From contig JAFUWN010000101.1 of NCBI GenBank assembly GCA_017483465.1, positions 1 to 50,512 of the forward strand: a stretch of DNA of 50,512 bases. The letters are read 5' to 3'. Shown here piece by piece: positions 49,821-50,512 of the stretch. The first letter of the stretch is position 1. Each line of letters starts with the position of its first letter. The stretch is from Oscillospiraceae bacterium (GTDB lineage: Bacteria; Bacillota; Clostridia; Oscillospirales; Ruminococcaceae). Position numbers and translations under genes: made by a program. The notes beneath the pieces were generated by a model. The model was given only the letters and a program-made list of their open reading frames with translations. It had not been told where the DNA came from and did no database searches.

Positions 49821-50261
49821 TTATTTACTATAGCTATCTCTCTGTATGACAGCTAACCGGTCACAGCGTTCGTTCTCCGGATGTCCGGCATGGCCTTTCA
49901 CCCAGATGAAATTTACATCATGAATCTCCAGTAATTTCAGCATTTCTTCCCATAAATCAATATTTAAAGCCATCTTGCCGTCAGATTTCTTCCAGTTCTT
50001 CTTCTTCCAGGAATACACCCATTTTTTCGTAATACTGTCTACGACATATTTACTGTCAGTCGTAACAGTCACAGAACATGGTTCTTTTAACTTTTTCAAG
50101 CCTTCGATCACGGCCGTCATTTCCATCCGGTTATTTGTCGTATCGGCTTCACCGCCGGAGAACTCTTTTTCATAATTTCCATAGCGGAGAATCGTTCCCC
50201 ATCCGCCTGCTCCCGGATTGCCGGAACAGGCTCCGTCCGTAAACATTTCAATATGTTTCAT
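49821..50261 (-). CDS. rnhA: Ribonuclease HI
   Basis: 146 aa. Catalytic pattern EMFTDGACSGNPGAGGWGTILRY, NNRMEMTAVIEGL, VTTDSKYVVDSI and ENERCDRLA: the D-E-D-D set is complete. It removes RNA from RNA:DNA hybrids. Start ATG 50261 (a TTG precedes it). There is no Shine-Dalgarno match upstream (CCGCCTTTTG), because the base pairs before the start belong to the IS-like hairpin at 50268-50310. Confidence 0.95.
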   Translation of the reverse strand: MKHIEMFTDGACSGNPGAGGWGTILRYGNYEKEFSGGEADTTNNRMEMTAVIEGLKKLKEPCSVTVTTDSKYVVDSITKKWVYSWKKKNWKKSDGKMALNIDLWEEMLKLLEIHDVNFIWVKGHAGHPENERCDRLAVIQRDSYSK

Positions 50262-50267
50262 CAAAAG

Positions 50268-50310
50268 GCGGCAGGATACCCCGACCTCTTAGGTCGGGGA
50301 GGAATGCCGC
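50268..50310 (+). mobile_element. Hairpin resembling an IS200/IS605 (TnpB) element end
   Basis: Outer GCGGCA / TGCCGC and inner CCCCGACCT / AGGTCGGGG (loop CTT) with unpaired GGATA and AGGAA between them. The GGATACCCC...GGGGAGGAAT layout is what I know from subterminal hairpins and omega-RNA ends of IS200/IS605 elements. No transposase gene is visible up to the window edge, and the hairpin directly abuts rnhA. Confidence 0.4.
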
Positions 50311-50326
50311 TCCCTCCTTTCGTTTC

Positions 50327-50355
50327 TTGACAAATAAAAATAAATATGCTATACT
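50327..50355 (+). promoter_or_regulatory. Promoter at the right edge
   Basis: TTGACA (50327-50332), 17-base spacer, TATACT (50350-50355), reading out of the window. Confidence 0.75.
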
Positions 50356-50512
50356 GTAATCAGACAGATTTGTGAGAAAACCGTTACTGACAGAAAAGGC
50401 ACTCACACGCATCTTGAAAAGTTAAGATATGAGGTTTTACTGTCTAATCGTACAGTATGTAAAATCTTAAACGTAAGTATGAAAAATATTGCTGCAAAAA
50501 AGCAGTTGTGTA
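50356..50512 (+). other. Open frame running off the right edge
   Basis: From the promoter to the window end one frame stays open for 52 codons (includes THLEKLRYEVLLSNRTVCKI). Its only ATG is near 50481, without a ribosome site. It may be the start of the gene belonging to the adjacent IS-like end, or a non-coding leader; too short to decide. Confidence 0.25.

Overview
The window looks like chromosome of a Gram-positive, plant-fibre-degrading gut or rumen anaerobe of the Ruminococcus/Oscillospiraceae type. It carries pyruvate:ferredoxin oxidoreductase, four dockerin-bearing secreted proteins (one GH5 glycanase and three BspA-like leucine-rich-repeat proteins), a GH94 cellobiose phosphorylase, GH74 and GH36 glycosidases, the spore protease gpr beside rpsT, and uniform housekeeping promoters (TTGACA-N17-TATAAT type) with AGGAGG ribosome sites. 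No tRNA, rRNA or CRISPR array was seen. The species cannot be named from this sequence alone.

Layout. 1-4.9 kb: end of cellobiose phosphorylase, a small DUF7660-like protein, a secreted C39-like peptidase, an orphan small protein, and a ydbS/ydbT-like PH-domain membrane pair. 4.9-11 kb: an AGCS amino-acid/Na+ symporter, a lipoprotein/XRE-regulator cassette enclosed by two identical 32-nt hairpins, and a large PFOR gene. 11-16 kb: a candidate small RNA, an ECF sigma factor with a membrane partner, and a dockerin GH5 enzyme. 16-21.5 kb: gpr divergent from rpsT (which has a structured leader), a DUF378 protein, an SSS symporter with a metal-dependent hydrolase, and a membrane GGDEF protein. 21.5-25.2 kb: an MBOAT acyltransferase operon with two SGNH proteins, each ending in a DUF2829 (Tad2-like) domain. 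25-30.6 kb: LRR-dockerin proteins, a ROK glucokinase and a non-coding stretch holding two covarying structured elements.

From 43.0 kb down to 28.0 kb runs an almost gapless minus-strand series: ung, metF, two unknown or immunity-like genes, a stand-alone MetH reactivation protein, metH (without that domain), an unknown gene, GH36, GH74, GH25, manA and two LRR-dockerins. Many junctions are 4-bp ATGA or TTGA overlaps, so translation coupling is likely. The carbohydrate genes fit xyloglucan/galactoside side-chain breakdown feeding hexose phosphates into glycolysis; glucokinase and cellobiose phosphorylase fit the same scheme.

43.1-50.5 kb: a cytosolic degenerate-GGDEF/EAL protein fused to a glycine-rich repeat domain, ychF and cdd, an unannotated ~160-nt minus-strand RNA candidate, an unknown gene enclosed by a second pair of identical hairpins, a sugar-type ABC solute-binding lipoprotein, rnhA, and at the right edge a hairpin resembling an IS200/IS605 end. 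The most novel-looking items are the SGNH-DUF2829 fusions, the two covarying elements at 27.65-27.92 kb, the EAL-repeat fusion, the two promoter-to-terminator RNA candidates, and the two hairpin-flanked gene cassettes.
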